Source: Cadophora sp. MPI-SDFR-AT-0126
Lineage: Eukaryota > Ascomycota > Leotiomycetes > Helotiales > Ploettnerulaceae
Direction: 5' to 3'
Assembly: GCA_020747065.1 (NCBI GenBank)
Contig: JAGMVK010000028.1
Coordinates: 310,001-374,000 of the forward strand
DNA: 64,000 nt
Part shown: positions 26,200-36,635 of the stretch, one piece after another
Position numbering within the stretch: position 1 is the first letter of the stretch
Layout of the letters: each line of letters begins with the position of its first letter
The notes under the pieces: model-generated
The model's input: the letters and a program-made list of their open reading frames with translations, nothing else
Databases searched by the model: none
Told to the model about the DNA's origin: nothing
Program-made: the position numbers and the translations under genes

Positions 26200-28002
26200 G
26201 AAATTAAAGCCTTAAAAGGATAAGATACTAGTAAAAGAGTAGTAAAGTATTAGTAAAAATAATTATAATATATTATTACCCTCTAAGGGAGTTTAGCTTT
26301 AAGTAGCCAGATTACTTCTAGCTAATTACTAAAGAACTTTTAATAATATTATTACCTTTCTACTTTTATCTATAGGATTTTATAGTTTTAAAGGTATAAG
26401 TAAATATTATAGTAAAGATAATAGGACTTAAAGAGAAAAGGGATTATATATTATTTAGACTATATATCTATATCTATCTAAAACCCCTCGCTAGTTATAT
26501 ACTAATATTCTAATAATAGCTTACTTACTAAGTAAAAATTTTAATAATAACGCTATAAAAAATAAAGATATAATTACCTTACTAGATAAATCCCAGTATA
26601 TCGTAAGAAAGTAGTTAACTACTCCTTATTAACTAAAATAAATAAGTAAACCTCTTTATTAATATCTCTATTAGTACCTTTATTATTACTATCCTTAAAA
26701 ATAGCTGCGCTAGTACCCTCGCCGGCGGACTTAGGGACCTATATAGTAAAGACTTGATTATAGATACTACGAAAGTCCTCGCCGGAGGTTAGTAGGAAAC
26801 TTACTAGTAAATATCTGGAGATAAATTACTTATATTTTAAAGATCTAATACCTTAGTAATTAACTCTTTATTACTATTAATAAACTTTATTAATCCTGAT
26901 TTAAGAGTAGCCTTTAGTTAAAGAATCGCTTACGTAACACTAATAGTAAGCTCTTTAGTTAAGTAGATTATAAGCTTCTAAGGAGATTTTTATACCTTCT
27001 TATTAATAACTTTCTTAGAATAAGTACTAATATACTTTACTAGATTAAAAGCAGCTTAGCTTTTATTTAAATTATCTTAGTTAAGGATACTCTTATTAAA
27101 CTAAGAAGTAACTTAGAGAAGATCTTATAAAAAAAGAAGAAAATACTTAAGAACCTTACTAAATATTAGCTTAGATATTACTAAAAAGGCTCTTTTTTTA
27201 ACTTACTTATTCATATATCTTTCCCTTTTTATGATAGTCTATATACTTATTAGCAATTAAGTTAGGTTTATCTAAGTAGATAAGATTAGGGAACTAAATA
27301 ACCTTGCTAGTGTATTACAAGTAAATTCTCTTCTAATAGCTAGCTTTATTAATCTCGGATTATTTATTTAACTTAATTCTAATATTCTTCGTATTACCTA
27401 AGAGGGTTTATTAAAACTTAAGAGCCCTACTATTAATTTCCTTCTAATACTTAATATCCTTATTATTAATTATAATTACTGCCTTTTCCTTTCCCTTTTT
27501 AGTAAGTTACTGGCGTTTAGTAGGGGTTTTATTAGCGTTACTTATATCTATAATCTTCTTCTTATATTTAGTTATAGCTTTAGGAGGGTTAATAGTTTTT
27601 AAACTAAATACTTTCTTAAAGCCAGATACTTACTTTACACTAAATGCTTATAAATTGCTAATTATTACTTATTAGTATACCTTAAATTAGTAAGAAAGCT
27701 TTATATATACGCTATAATTATTATTATTATTATTTATAGAAAGTTAAGAAAAAGAGAAGAAAGATTATATAATTATAAAGGAAGAGCTTTACTTCCTAGT
27801 AGCTAATTATTATATAAACTAGTAGCTAATCGTACTCCTCTAATTCACTTTATCTTAATTTAAATAAGAAATTGAAAATGAATTTCACTAGTAAAGTATT
27901 AGTAAAACACTAGCTAACCCTAAAATTTATATCCTTACTTCTAGAATAAAAGTATATAAAAGAAGAAATATTATAATAGTCTATACGCTTACCTTAGCTA
28001 TT
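26200..28002. other. Non-pol segment between chromodomain and 3' LTR
   Basis: About 1.8 kb of AT-rich DNA between the end of pol and the 3' LTR. No motif is recognisable on either strand. The pyrimidine-rich + strand from about 26,900 on could mean an antisense accessory ORF, but stop density is no lower than expected for such DNA. Two short, less decayed patches (ctcgccggcgg near 26,719 and ctcgccggagg near 26,777) are near-repeats of each other. Confidence 0.5.
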
Positions 28003-28157
28003 TATAATCGCGAGATATATAATAGTAGCCTAAGAAGGAGTTATTTCCTTCTCTCCTTAGTAATTAATTTCTATATAAACAGGAATCACTAGCTATTATC
28101 TAGCTACTTTCCAGCTATTATATTCTATTTCACCTCAACGTGCTAGTGATCATTACA
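28003..28157 (+). repeat. 3' LTR (155 bp)
   Basis: Begins TATAATCGCG (mutated from TGTAAT) and ends CATTACA, preserving the terminal inverted TGTAAT/ATTACA that the left LTR has lost at its right end. The five bases outside the pair, CCATT on the left (21081-21085) and CACCT on the right (28158-28162), do not form a target-site duplication. Confidence 0.92.
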
Positions 28158-28933
28158 CACCTCAACTATGCGCCTACTTCGGTTTTCGTGCCAACATCAA
28201 TTTGCTTCGGTTTGGTTGATCGTGTATACTAGCAATGCGTATAATCTCAGCTGCTTTTTTCGGGCTGATCACTTCCTCTCGACTCCAATTGTGATTTGTC
28301 TCCTGTGGGTAGAGATCAATCACACCTGACTTGGGTAACAAAAATAGCAAAGACGCTGAAGCCATTACCCCGGTTTTTCCAAGATCGCAAGATATTTCAA
28401 AAGAGGAAGAAAGGCAATAGACCCAGAGTCCTGGTTCGTATCCACAATAACCTTCATAGAAGTCAACTTCAACGTCAACTTCAACACCTCCGCCTCTCTC
28501 TGGCTAGACAAAACCAGCTGAGGAGAAGAAGAGTACGCTTGCGAATTATGGCAAGATGACTAGTAAGATCGTTCCCCCGACCCCTATCATGATCGAATCT
28601 GGCGCTTAAGTAACCTCTGATCAGATACGTCGGATGAGGGATCACGTTCGCATTTCCGTTTTTCCATTGAACACTCCATATTGCCATTACTACCTCCATC
28701 TTTCAAGGAAGCCCCCTACTTTGGCGCCCCCATTATTGTCTTTTAGGTTGTATATCAATACTACTATTAAGCCCTATCCAACAATTCATTAGAGAATCCG
28801 TCTAAGACGTAGAGTTGCAGGAACAGCCTGTATGTTAGCTCATAATATCGACCCCCAACTATATCTTCATGAAATTCTGAATTTCTGTCCAAACAAAAGG
28901 TAGTAGTTACGAACGCCACACCATTACAGCAGC
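28158..28933. other. Intergenic flank of the retroelement
   Basis: Normal base composition resumes immediately after the LTR. The ORFs here (28174-28365, 28296-28559, 28481-28699) are short, overlap on opposite strands and match nothing I know. This is the 3' flank of the beta-lactamase-like gene. Confidence 0.5.
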
Positions 28934-30721
28934 CTAGCCAACTCTCTGCAAAGTTGCCCTCGTAGCTTCATGCGAAACGTAAGTCGCCTTCCTATCACTC
29001 CCGACATCAAATACAAACAGCGACATTCCAACTCCACCATACGTCAGTCCATCCACTAGTAACCAGTCCCCATTGAGTTCCGTCATCTTTAGGAAAGGTC
29101 CCAAGTACGATCCCGGCGGATATATGACTTTCCCTGGAATAGCGCGAAACGCGACTTGCCCATTCCTTTGAATTGAAGGCTGTAGCTTTGCTGTTTTGCC
29201 GCCTGATATAAATGGTAGGAGAGGCATCAAATCTGTTCCGTTACTGATGTATGAGGTTATGTATAGTCCAGGGTCGATGGTTGAGTCGTTGTAGGAAATG
29301 GTAATCGAGGAATTGAGCTTCGGGTCGCTGGATGTATATGTGCCAGCAAAGTTCTGGGCAGCTTCAGCAGCGGCTTGGGCTTCGAGAGCTGGGATCATAG
29401 TGGCGGTGATTAAGTCCGCAATGGTTGAGGCTAAGGCTGACTTCTCTGCGATATAAGCAGTAGTGAGGACATTGAAACCAGAGTCGTAATCTGGCACCAT
29501 GCAGGCAAATGCCGTGTAGTTTCCAGCATCTCCTAATTTGGTGTATATATCTGACACTTTTCCAGTGAATGGGTGTTCGTACCTGTAGATCTCCCAGGGT
29601 GCTCCGACGGAGAAATCTAGAGCTGCTGTGTGGGAGACAGGCTTCATCCATTCTCGTGTTTTGACGGCAGGGAGCAGAGTGGAGTTCATGAGAGCTGTTC
29701 CAAACTTGGCGAGATCGTTCAATGTGGAGAAGAGACCGCCAGAGCCAATGGTCACGCCACCTTGTGCGGCCCAGACTGTGCTATCCTTTGCTGCCACGAC
29801 ATAGTCTGACCATTCCGATTCTGGAGGAGATACTGATTTCGAATGTGACATTCCGAGAGGCCCAAAGACAAGGTCAGGGTAGACATCAGGGAGCGGCTTT
29901 CCAGTGATATTAGCGAGTGCGATACCGAGGAGAATGAAATTCATGTTGGCGTATGCTGGGGTTTGCCAGGGCTCAAAAACAGGCGGTCGACCTTGATTCG
30001 CTTCGAATACTTGGCTGGCAGAACAATCTTCTAATTTTGGGTTTAAGAGGCAGGGTAGGTACGGTGTGACCTCCTCGAGAGTAAGAGGTGGTAGTCCGTA
30101 TTTATCTGGTTTGGGAGGAGCCAAAGTCAATGGGTCCAAGATAGCGAGGTCTGCGAACCAGGGTGAAGGGTCGCGAGGCAAACCTGATATCTGCGAAGCA
30201 AGTGCACGAAGAGGAACCTTCTCCCAGTGGGTGCGTAGCACAGAGTCATCCTCGGTGCCGTTCGAGGAGGAGTTTGAGATGCCAGGAATGAAGTTTGTGA
30301 TGGGTTGATCCCATTGTTCGTCGTCGAAGGCCAGCAAGCTTGCAAAGACAGTGATGAGCTTGGAGACACTAGCAAGCCGGTAGATGCTATCTCCATCCAC
30401 CGTATGTGTTCCTGGAGAAGTCTTCGCGTCCTCGGAAATGTGATGGTATTGTAGCGTAGAGGCAGCTGGATCGTGGATTGAGAACATGCCAACTGAAAAG
30501 GTGATCTCCTTCAACTTGGCTAAAGGAAGTGCGGTCTCGTTAGACCCTCCTCCCGCCAGGTATCTATCGAAAGCGGCGGAAACATTCTTCCAACCAGCAG
30601 TAACGGCACTGGAGTTGCTGGTAAGATCGACAGGGGAGGGAAAACGCGGTCCCAGGTATTCGCCATGACAGACACCGCTAAGCGATGCAAGGACGAGAAA
30701 AGCTGCAAGAGAGAATTTCAT
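28934..30721 (-). CDS. Secreted serine beta-lactamase/penicillin-binding-like protein
   Basis: Intronless, 595 aa. Residues 1-20 form a signal peptide (MKFSLAAFLVLASLSGVCHG). The body is a serine beta-lactamase-like fold (Pfam Beta-lactamase, class C/PBP4 relatives): the catalytic S-x-x-K is S118-V-S-K121 in SIYRLASVSKLIT, and the second catalytic triad motif is Y257-A-N259 (TPAYANMNFILLG). VTIGSGGLFSTLNDLAKFG is the block that usually follows. Many N-x-S/T sequons suggest a glycosylated extracellular protein. Fungal members are hydrolases, esterases or transesterases of unknown substrate; some belong to secondary-metabolite clusters (LovD-like). A TATA-like element precedes it. The adjacent Zn2Cys6 gene on the same strand could regulate it, which is only inference. 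Confidence 0.9.
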   Translation of the reverse strand: MKFSLAAFLVLASLSGVCHGEYLGPRFPSPVDLTSNSSAVTAGWKNVSAAFDRYLAGGGSNETALPLAKLKEITFSVGMFSIHDPAASTLQYHHISEDAKTSPGTHTVDGDSIYRLASVSKLITVFASLLAFDDEQWDQPITNFIPGISNSSSNGTEDDSVLRTHWEKVPLRALASQISGLPRDPSPWFADLAILDPLTLAPPKPDKYGLPPLTLEEVTPYLPCLLNPKLEDCSASQVFEANQGRPPVFEPWQTPAYANMNFILLGIALANITGKPLPDVYPDLVFGPLGMSHSKSVSPPESEWSDYVVAAKDSTVWAAQGGVTIGSGGLFSTLNDLAKFGTALMNSTLLPAVKTREWMKPVSHTAALDFSVGAPWEIYRYEHPFTGKVSDIYTKLGDAGNYTAFACMVPDYDSGFNVLTTAYIAEKSALASTIADLITATMIPALEAQAAAEAAQNFAGTYTSSDPKLNSSITISYNDSTIDPGLYITSYISNGTDLMPLLPFISGGKTAKLQPSIQRNGQVAFRAIPGKVIYPPGSYLGPFLKMTELNGDWLLVDGLTYGGVGMSLFVFDVGSDRKATYVSHEATRATLQRVG

Positions 30722-30793
30722 GTTGTTTATGAATCAAGCAGCGAAGATCGTGAAAACTGAGATTCATGTTCTCTAATAATGAGATTCCCTGGC

Positions 30794-30803
30794 TCTATTT
30801 ATC
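30794..30803 (-). promoter_or_regulatory. TATA-like element of the beta-lactamase-like gene
   Basis: On the minus strand the sequence reads GATAAATAGA about 75 bp before the ATG at 30721, with an ATTGG (CCAAT complement) immediately upstream. The spacing fits a core promoter; no experimental support. Confidence 0.45.
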
Positions 30804-31458
30804 CAATGAAGCCAGCGGCGCATGCATTCGGTTATCGTCGTGAACTTGTTCCATGACGTCTGATTTGCAAACACGAGGAGGAGATCGTAAGCGAAAGGAG
30901 GCGAAGCCTTAAAATTGACCGTGAACTTGTTGCCTGTTGGTATCTCGAAGTCTACGGGGCTTGATTATTCCGCCTCGTGGGTCCAAGAAATTAGAAGGAC
31001 GCCTTGAATGATGACCAACCTCGATATATGCGCCGCTGTGATAATTTAAGTTTGCGGCCAAGCAACATTAAAAAATGCTTGGGGTGCGGGAGGACCTGAA
31101 AATGTAAGCACCAGATCGGAAGACGGAGTGACCGTCTCCGCTGGTGGAGCTATACCAGAATGGTGCCATGTAGCGCTCGAGACTTGGCATTGTTGGGGGC
31201 GACAATATCATAACGACATGATATTGAGTTTTATTTTGATGGCCCGATGGAGACTTTGCGAGGTCGCAGTAGAAACTTTTCTGAGGCCTTGTCTATTCAA
31301 TCCCCATATCAGAATGCTTTGAAGGTACAATTCCCGTTGCGGAATGATTTCAAGTAATTTTTGAATAACATGCTCGCATGCATCTGCATATTCTTATTGA
31401 TGCTACCAAATACAGAGAGGGAAAATCTATTCGCTCAAATGCCATGATCATGATATCC
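30804..31458. other. Intergenic promoter/terminator region
   Basis: The 655 bp between the upstream TATA-like element of the beta-lactamase-like gene and the 3' end of the Zn2Cys6 gene. I see no coding signal here; the ORF at 31128-31322 has no recognisable motif. Confidence 0.5.
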
Positions 31459-33027
31459 CTACATGACGTTACATTCTTGGGGTGCAGCAATGGGGTCTCG
31501 GGCGGGTATTTCCACATCTGTACTGAACATGGAAAGCTCGGGAAGATATTGAGTGAGGCATCCATCATTCAGCTTCTTCTCAATCCAGCGAGCAATCTCT
31601 ATCCAATTCGCAATCGCGAAGTCTGCCTGATATTCATTCATGAGTTCCTCCGCTCTCTTCCTCTGAGCCATATCGCTGGTAGCAGCCCATGCACAAACGA
31701 GAGTGGTTGGTGCTCCACTCGAGCCTAACGGTCTGTATTGCCTCGCGTTCTCGGCCAGGACGATGGTCTCGTTTACAAGAAGCGTACATTCGTCAAGCAT
31801 TCCCATGAAGTTGTCGACGCTGAAAGAGCGTAAGAGGACATTTAGTACCATGGCGAATGAGAGCTGGATACCGTACACCGTCTGGTATCGCGAGTGAACC
31901 GTCCTGTCAATGTCGCCGGCGTCTACGATACTAGCGAGAAATGCTCGAATTTTGGCAAGTTCGGGTGCCATCGATCCGTAAATGAACTGCATCTCGACCA
32001 AATTTCCTTGAGGGTTAGAGATAAATTCCGACAATTTGGCCATGTTCCGTAGCTTAAGACTTTCCATAGGGCACGCATCATCTCGAGCTTTGGTCAGCCT
32101 CTCGAGCCATGGATGCAATTGGATATTGGGTTTTGCGATACTTTCGACGATCTAGAAGTCACATCATCAGTCTCATGCCAACAGTGCGGGGAAATCTTGG
32201 AAGCGCTTGACTTACAACAGGGACACACAAGGTCATGAGGAGCTCGTCTTCAAAAGTGGCTTGGAAGTCCTGGGGCTGCACTGTGCTGAGAAGATACGCG
32301 AATGCCTCTCCATGGCTCGTGCAATCATCTTTGTCTCCAACCCATCCCTGTAATGATATCATTAATGATCTGTACCTGCAGATTGCTCAAGTTTCGCGGG
32401 GTACCCACTTGACACACCATCATGAGATACATGGCGCACAGAGTGTTTGCAGATCCTGCCTCGACCGGATCGTTTAGAGTGTTCCGTAGGACTTCTAACG
32501 CGTCCACATAATGCTCGAGTGATTCTACCGTTTTATTTCTGGTATGTACTGCAGAATACGTGCTTGTGATTGCTCGCACTGACGCATCAAGAGCAGCATT
32601 TGTCCCAATACGTCTCGGGATGTCCTTGATGAATGTCCCATATACACCGAGATCGTACCGCACATCTGTTATCCGAAGTGCAGAACAGAAAGCCCCTATG
32701 ATTATCGTCGACTCATTGCTGGGTGACCAAGTTACTCTCTCGTATGCAGGTACCTGCGGCTGAGTTGACCTTGGGGCAGATTTTGGCTTGCAAGCGACTA
32801 CTTGTGACTGAGATTCATCCACAAACTTGAATCGCCGTTGACCGCATCCAATACAGGGTATCTCCAGCCGGGTACACCTAGAGCATGACGGTTTCGCTTG
32901 GTCACACTTCTGTATGGTTAGCAGTTCTCTTTGTGGCTTTCATGGCTCGGTTCGGATCGGTGTTGCCAACCTTCTTCTTCTGTTTTCGGCACGCTTCGCA
33001 TCCACGACCAGACGGAACTCCGGGCAT
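31459..33027 (-). CDS. Zn2Cys6 binuclear-cluster transcription factor
   Basis: Four exons: 33027..32971, 32906..32409, 32347..32216, 32151..31459 (459 aa; introns 61-64 bp). Exon 1 is MPGVPSGRGCEACRKQKKK; using the acceptor CAGAAG the next exon starts CDQAKPSC, giving C10-x2-C13-x6-C20-x6-C27-x2-C30-x6-C37, a perfect GAL4-type cluster. The opening MPGVPSGRGCxACRxQKKKCD is a common signature of one expanded group of these regulators. After the 61-bp intron the join restores MMVCQGWVGDKDD...SHGEAFAYLL, a conserved block of the group's C-terminal domain. The middle region has no recognised ligand-binding signature. Nuclear DNA-binding regulator; targets unknown, neighbours are plausible. Confidence 0.88.
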
Positions 33028-33754
33028 TTTGGCGCTACGATGAACTCGAATTGGATGTGGGGAAATGGTGGAATGGTCTGATGAAGTATATACCCTTTTG
33101 ATATTTCTCCCCTGATCAGCCTTACGGCGAGGCCGACAGGGGGATCAACAGCCAAGCCGTTACCTTCTGACAAATGACCGCCAAGTCCCCGTGATTTCAC
33201 GTAAATCGAGCGTTTTGTGCCATTGACGAAAATACCGTAACCTATGAGTCGCCAACTTTTACGAAGTCATTGCTTGTTTCCTTTCTGGCAGCGGGTCATA
33301 GGGCTGGAAGTGGTAACGGCGGTTAATGAAGATTGGAGTCGTGGATTTGGGTGGTGGAGGGGGAAATGTAACTTAGTCATGCTTGCACAGCCTAGCGCTG
33401 AATTAAGCGAGCGGTCCATCAAACCTAAAAGAGTTTAGCAAGGCGCGATCTCCAAGCAGCGGGAACACCGTCGTCTGTTGAACCAATGGTCACATTTATG
33501 ATGCATGCAACCTTGCTTGGAATTTATTGTTCGTCGCAAGGCTGAGAAATCTGAGCCCTCTTGGCCGAAAGATATATACCGTGCGTTTGGAAAGCATTCA
33601 GAAGAATTTCGAAAAATATCCTCCAGCTCAAGCTTTGCAAAACACTACTTCTCGCCAAGCGAATCAACAAACAGAACCGTTACCACAATCATTACAATAC
33701 CCAGGAAACCATAGAAGAACAACCCGTCAAGACACAAATTACGAGCATACGATC
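33028..33754. other. Divergent intergenic region
   Basis: The 727 bp between the start of the Zn2Cys6 gene (leftward) and the start of the tubby-like gene (rightward), so it must carry both promoters. An open frame continues upstream of the tubby-like ATG to 33527, but its codons (including a stretch rich in Q and R) look like 5' UTR read-through. Confidence 0.5.
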
Positions 33755-34624
33755 ATGAGCCAAGACACCATGAACCTCACCAACGAGACATCGCAGCAAC
33801 AACTACAACAAAACTCGAGCCCTTCTCCACGATCAGCACAACCTCCAATCCTCCAAGTGATCTTCTCCTGGCGGAAATTCGAATCTTTGGTCTCTGAGAA
33901 ACGCGAAGGGGATCAATCCCCGAAGCCCCTCTACATAGTCGACTACCACACTCTCAAAATCAAACCCAAGCTCATCTTCAAATATGCCACCGACAACCAG
34001 TCAACCTTTGGCAGCGGCGTCCTCCACCCCATCTCAATCAACTGCGACTGTGAGATTCGCGGGAAGCCCGTCAAGCTCCAGGCCACGAGTCGCATCAAGA
34101 CACAGTACATGCACCTCTCACACAATTTCTCCGATACGAATGAGCCAGTTCCCATGACGTGGACTAGTGCTGCGAGCTTCAAGACGTGGGACTTCATCTG
34201 TCTTGATCCGAACCAGCAGCCTGTTGCAAAATTCGCTGCCAATATGTGGGGTGTGAAGAAAGTGGGGAACATCGAGTTCTTGGGCGAGAAGACTGCCACG
34301 AGCGAGGCGGCGAGAGAGGAGATTGTCATCATGGGTATGACTCTCTTTTCGTGCATGATGTTGCGGATGAACAATTTCTTCAGCTTGTTTGGGATGATAC
34401 CGTCTCCTGCGAAGGTGGAGGATCATCGACCGACTGAGGGCAAAGACTCTTTCAGTGAGGGGGACTACACGATCAATGATAATGGAGCGCGCGTTTCAGT
34501 CGAGAAGGATAAGGTGCAGGATCATAGATTGGTTGAGGGCAAGGACGCTTTGAATACGTCGGAGTATACTATTAACGACAACGGAGCGCGGGTTGCAGTA
34601 CAGAAGAATGAGGTGGCAAGTTGA
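33755..34624 (+). CDS. Tubby-C-terminal-like (LURP-one-related) protein with C-terminal tandem repeat
   Basis: Intronless, 289 aa from the ATG at 33755 (context GATCATGAGC). An earlier in-frame start at 33527 would add 76 residues without recognisable sequence, so I chose the inner one. The body has the fungal tubby-like pattern: KPLYIVDYHTLKIKPKLIF, then WTSAASFKTWDFICLDPN, FAANMWGVKKVGNIEFLG and REEIVIMGMTLFSCMMLRMNNFF. Such proteins form a small beta-barrel; their roles in fungi are mostly unknown. The C-terminus carries two 33-residue repeats in tandem (DNA period exactly 99 bp, starting 34421 and 34520), each containing DHR...EGKD and YTINDNGARV. The repeat is outside the barrel. Confidence 0.72.
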   Translation: MSQDTMNLTNETSQQQLQQNSSPSPRSAQPPILQVIFSWRKFESLVSEKREGDQSPKPLYIVDYHTLKIKPKLIFKYATDNQSTFGSGVLHPISINCDCEIRGKPVKLQATSRIKTQYMHLSHNFSDTNEPVPMTWTSAASFKTWDFICLDPNQQPVAKFAANMWGVKKVGNIEFLGEKTATSEAAREEIVIMGMTLFSCMMLRMNNFFSLFGMIPSPAKVEDHRPTEGKDSFSEGDYTINDNGARVSVEKDKVQDHRLVEGKDALNTSEYTINDNGARVAVQKNEVAS

Positions 34625-35080
34625 GCGGAAGCTGCTGCACAGTGAGAAGGGTTTTTATGATACCTGTTTGTTTTGTAGCGTTGCGGGCTTTGTATGTGTC
34701 AATAGAGCGTTATAAAGGATAGTACTTAAATGAAGTTTGTTCTCCTTCCGCATTAATGCTCCTACGTGCTCGACTACCCCCAAAGGTGTCGGTGTTTGCG
34801 AAGAAAAGTAATAAAAAGTTAGACAGGTTTGGACACCAGGCTCTGAGCACCCTTTTGAACTAAATCAATGCTGTCCCTGACTTCCACAAGTCTGCCAACG
34901 TGAGATTAGTGATCTAATAGATTTAGACCCATCCAGTTCCCCTCAAAGTGCAAGTCTAACAATGTCTTCGGATACCGGAACCAAGTCCTCGTCATTGTGA
35001 GGAAGCAAACGGCAGCGGAATACGGTTTTTCAAGGACCGTCGAAGGGACGTGTAAGCGAGCAAGTGACTTCCGTAACTAC
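34625..35080. other. Intergenic, no supported gene
   Basis: The 3' flanks of two convergent units (tubby-like on +, 2EXR pseudogene on -). I see nothing to annotate. Confidence 0.5.
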
Positions 35081-35840
35081 TCAAGTATTGATTTTTCCCT
35101 TCTCCTGGAAGCTTAGCTCAACGTTGAAGAACTCCACTCTGCCATCCGTTTTTGCATACCATGGTGTTGCATCAAATTCTTGTCTTGCTGCAAAGGTCAA
35201 TTCCGCTAGGCTCGCCATCTGCAACAGCAGGGACTCGATGGGTTTGGTGACAAGTATTCCAAGAGCGACTCGATGAGTATAAGTGGCTGTTTCGAGTTGA
35301 AGAAGCCGAATCCTTTGCAACACGTCGGGACTAAAGTTGTGCGCGATCTTGTGTCGAGGGACCCAGGGAGGCCTGGGAGGGATGCTGGTGGTCAAACCTG
35401 GCTGGACAAAGAGGTCGACCTCAAAATTGATATACAATGGTCGCGACATTTCAGAGACGTCTCGCGAGTTTAGCCTGATGCAATCGACTTCATCCACTTG
35501 TCCTGGGAACCATCTTTCCGCATCATCAGACGCGTAGTAATATTTTCGTGCCTCGGTACGAGACTCGTGACATACGTGAAGAACAGGAGGAGTTGGCAAT
35601 TGTCCTTCAACACGGTGATGGGCAAATCCGTACGGCTTGTTCCTAATGAACCAATTCATTTTGATGATGCGAGGCTCAAAGCAGGCTTGTTTCCCTAAGT
35701 CACGAGAAATAGATCAGCTTTTTTGGGGACACTGGAGGGCCAACGGTGCCAGCATCTTGACTCTCTCCAAAGGTCCAGCGACGTGGATAGGAGCTTACAT
35801 CTTTTCAGCCGGAGCTAAAGGGGCAGCTTTGGGAAGCAGG
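35081..35840 (-). pseudogene. 2EXR-domain pseudogene with in-frame TAG
   Basis: On the minus strand the canonical 2EXR opening is legible: F-T-C-F-P-K-L-P-L-stop-L-R-L-K-R-W. The stop is a TAG at 35815-35817 where the family has E (GAG), so one substitution breaks the reading. A phase-1 intron (35695-35798, 104 bp, GTAAGC...CTTAG) joins AGAT to GG and recreates the W. Exon 2 continues KQACFEPRIIKM, PPVLHVCHESRTEARKYYY and ends at 35081 with FFNVELSFQEKGKINT; that exon is fully open (192 codons from the internal Met). No upstream in-frame ATG was found. Either it is a genuine pseudogene or a recent mutation/sequencing error. Same family as the gene at 13.5-14.5 kb. Confidence 0.8.
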
Positions 35841-36635
35841 TAAAGACTCTTGGTGAGACATGCAATTTTGGCAATCTTGATAATTGCCTTTCAAAATGGG
35901 TAGGCGACCTTAGTAATATCTGTTCTGGGGGAATTCGAGACATTGCGATGATTAAATAAACTGCTCGCTGCTGTTGTGGAGGAAATGATGGCGCGTGTAG
36001 TACTGTCGGGAGGGAAGGCTAAAAGGTGTGAAGATGATGCAACTTTGGCTTTGAGTGCTGACTAATCCAACATGTGATATATCCAGACTCTTCGAGCCTA
36101 TCGGCTCTTTTTACAGGGTGTGAATCTGAGAAGTAGCCACGAACTGAGACTTTCTTGAGGAGTAAGTTTCACGACCACAGTGTTGTGATAGAATAGGATG
36201 GTTGTTACCAAGGTACTTTACTAACAAAGCGAGCGTAGCCCCAGAAGTTCAGTCCTCCCCAACTCCTGAACACCCGGCTTCACATCCAAGATATTTAGTG
36301 TTGAATTATCTTTGATCCACTAGTAATTAATTGGAATCATTGATGGGAGCTTACCGCTTTCCGGATAAGAAGAGGGGTTGTTTCATCTTTGAAAATGTGT
36401 TCGAATGAATAGCGCTTTTGTGGACATTGAAAATCCAATGAATCCATTGACAACAAAGCATGGCTTAATCTACCGGACCATGTATAGCTTGTTGAAAACC
36501 ATATCATGCTAATCTACCAAGACTCAATCAATCAAACAAACAATATGACAACCCATGAGTTCATTGATTCGTGACACCATACTGAAGTCTTCCTTATCCC
36601 ATCATAATACCCAACCCGAGCGGAACCCGCTCTAC
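35841..36635. other. Intergenic, no supported gene
   Basis: No coding frame with recognisable motifs. It lies between the broken 2EXR gene and the 3' end of the peroxygenase gene, both minus strand. Confidence 0.5.

Larger units (their letters stand above)
21086..28157 (+). mobile_element. Complete chromodomain Ty3/Gypsy retrotransposon, RIP-inactivated
   Basis: A 7.07-kb element bounded by 155-bp LTRs. Reading left to right on the + strand: gag with a decayed CCHC knuckle at 22330-22371 (Y-F-T-Y-K-K-L-E-Y-F-T-N-K-Y, exact C-x2-C-x4-H-x4-C spacing with Tyr replacing each Cys and His); protease at 22522-22554 (L-I-N-S-E-A for LIDSGA); reverse transcriptase about 23229-23390 (L-C-I-D-Y, then I-F-I-N-L-D-L) and Y-L-N-N-I-L-V-Y at 23530; RNase H near 23977 (R-V-E-T-N-T for RVETDAS); integrase with I-D-F-I-I-D-L near 25187 and V-F-T-x-K-F-W-K-E-L near 25385; an H-N-V-F-H-V-like block near 25975; and a chromodomain-like tail (Y-L-x-x-K-G) at about 26066-26160. 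The order RT-RNaseH-IN-chromodomain defines a chromovirus. Many in-frame stops make it inactive. The 26,200-28,002 stretch is unassigned. Confidence 0.92.

Noticed and set aside
26900..27700. Possible antisense accessory ORF in the retroelement
   Set aside because: One minus frame looks protein-like, but its stop density (about 10%) is that of random AT-rich DNA.
33527..33754. N-terminal extension of the tubby-like protein
   Set aside because: 76 extra residues without conservation signals and R/Q-rich; ATG at 33755 has a better context.
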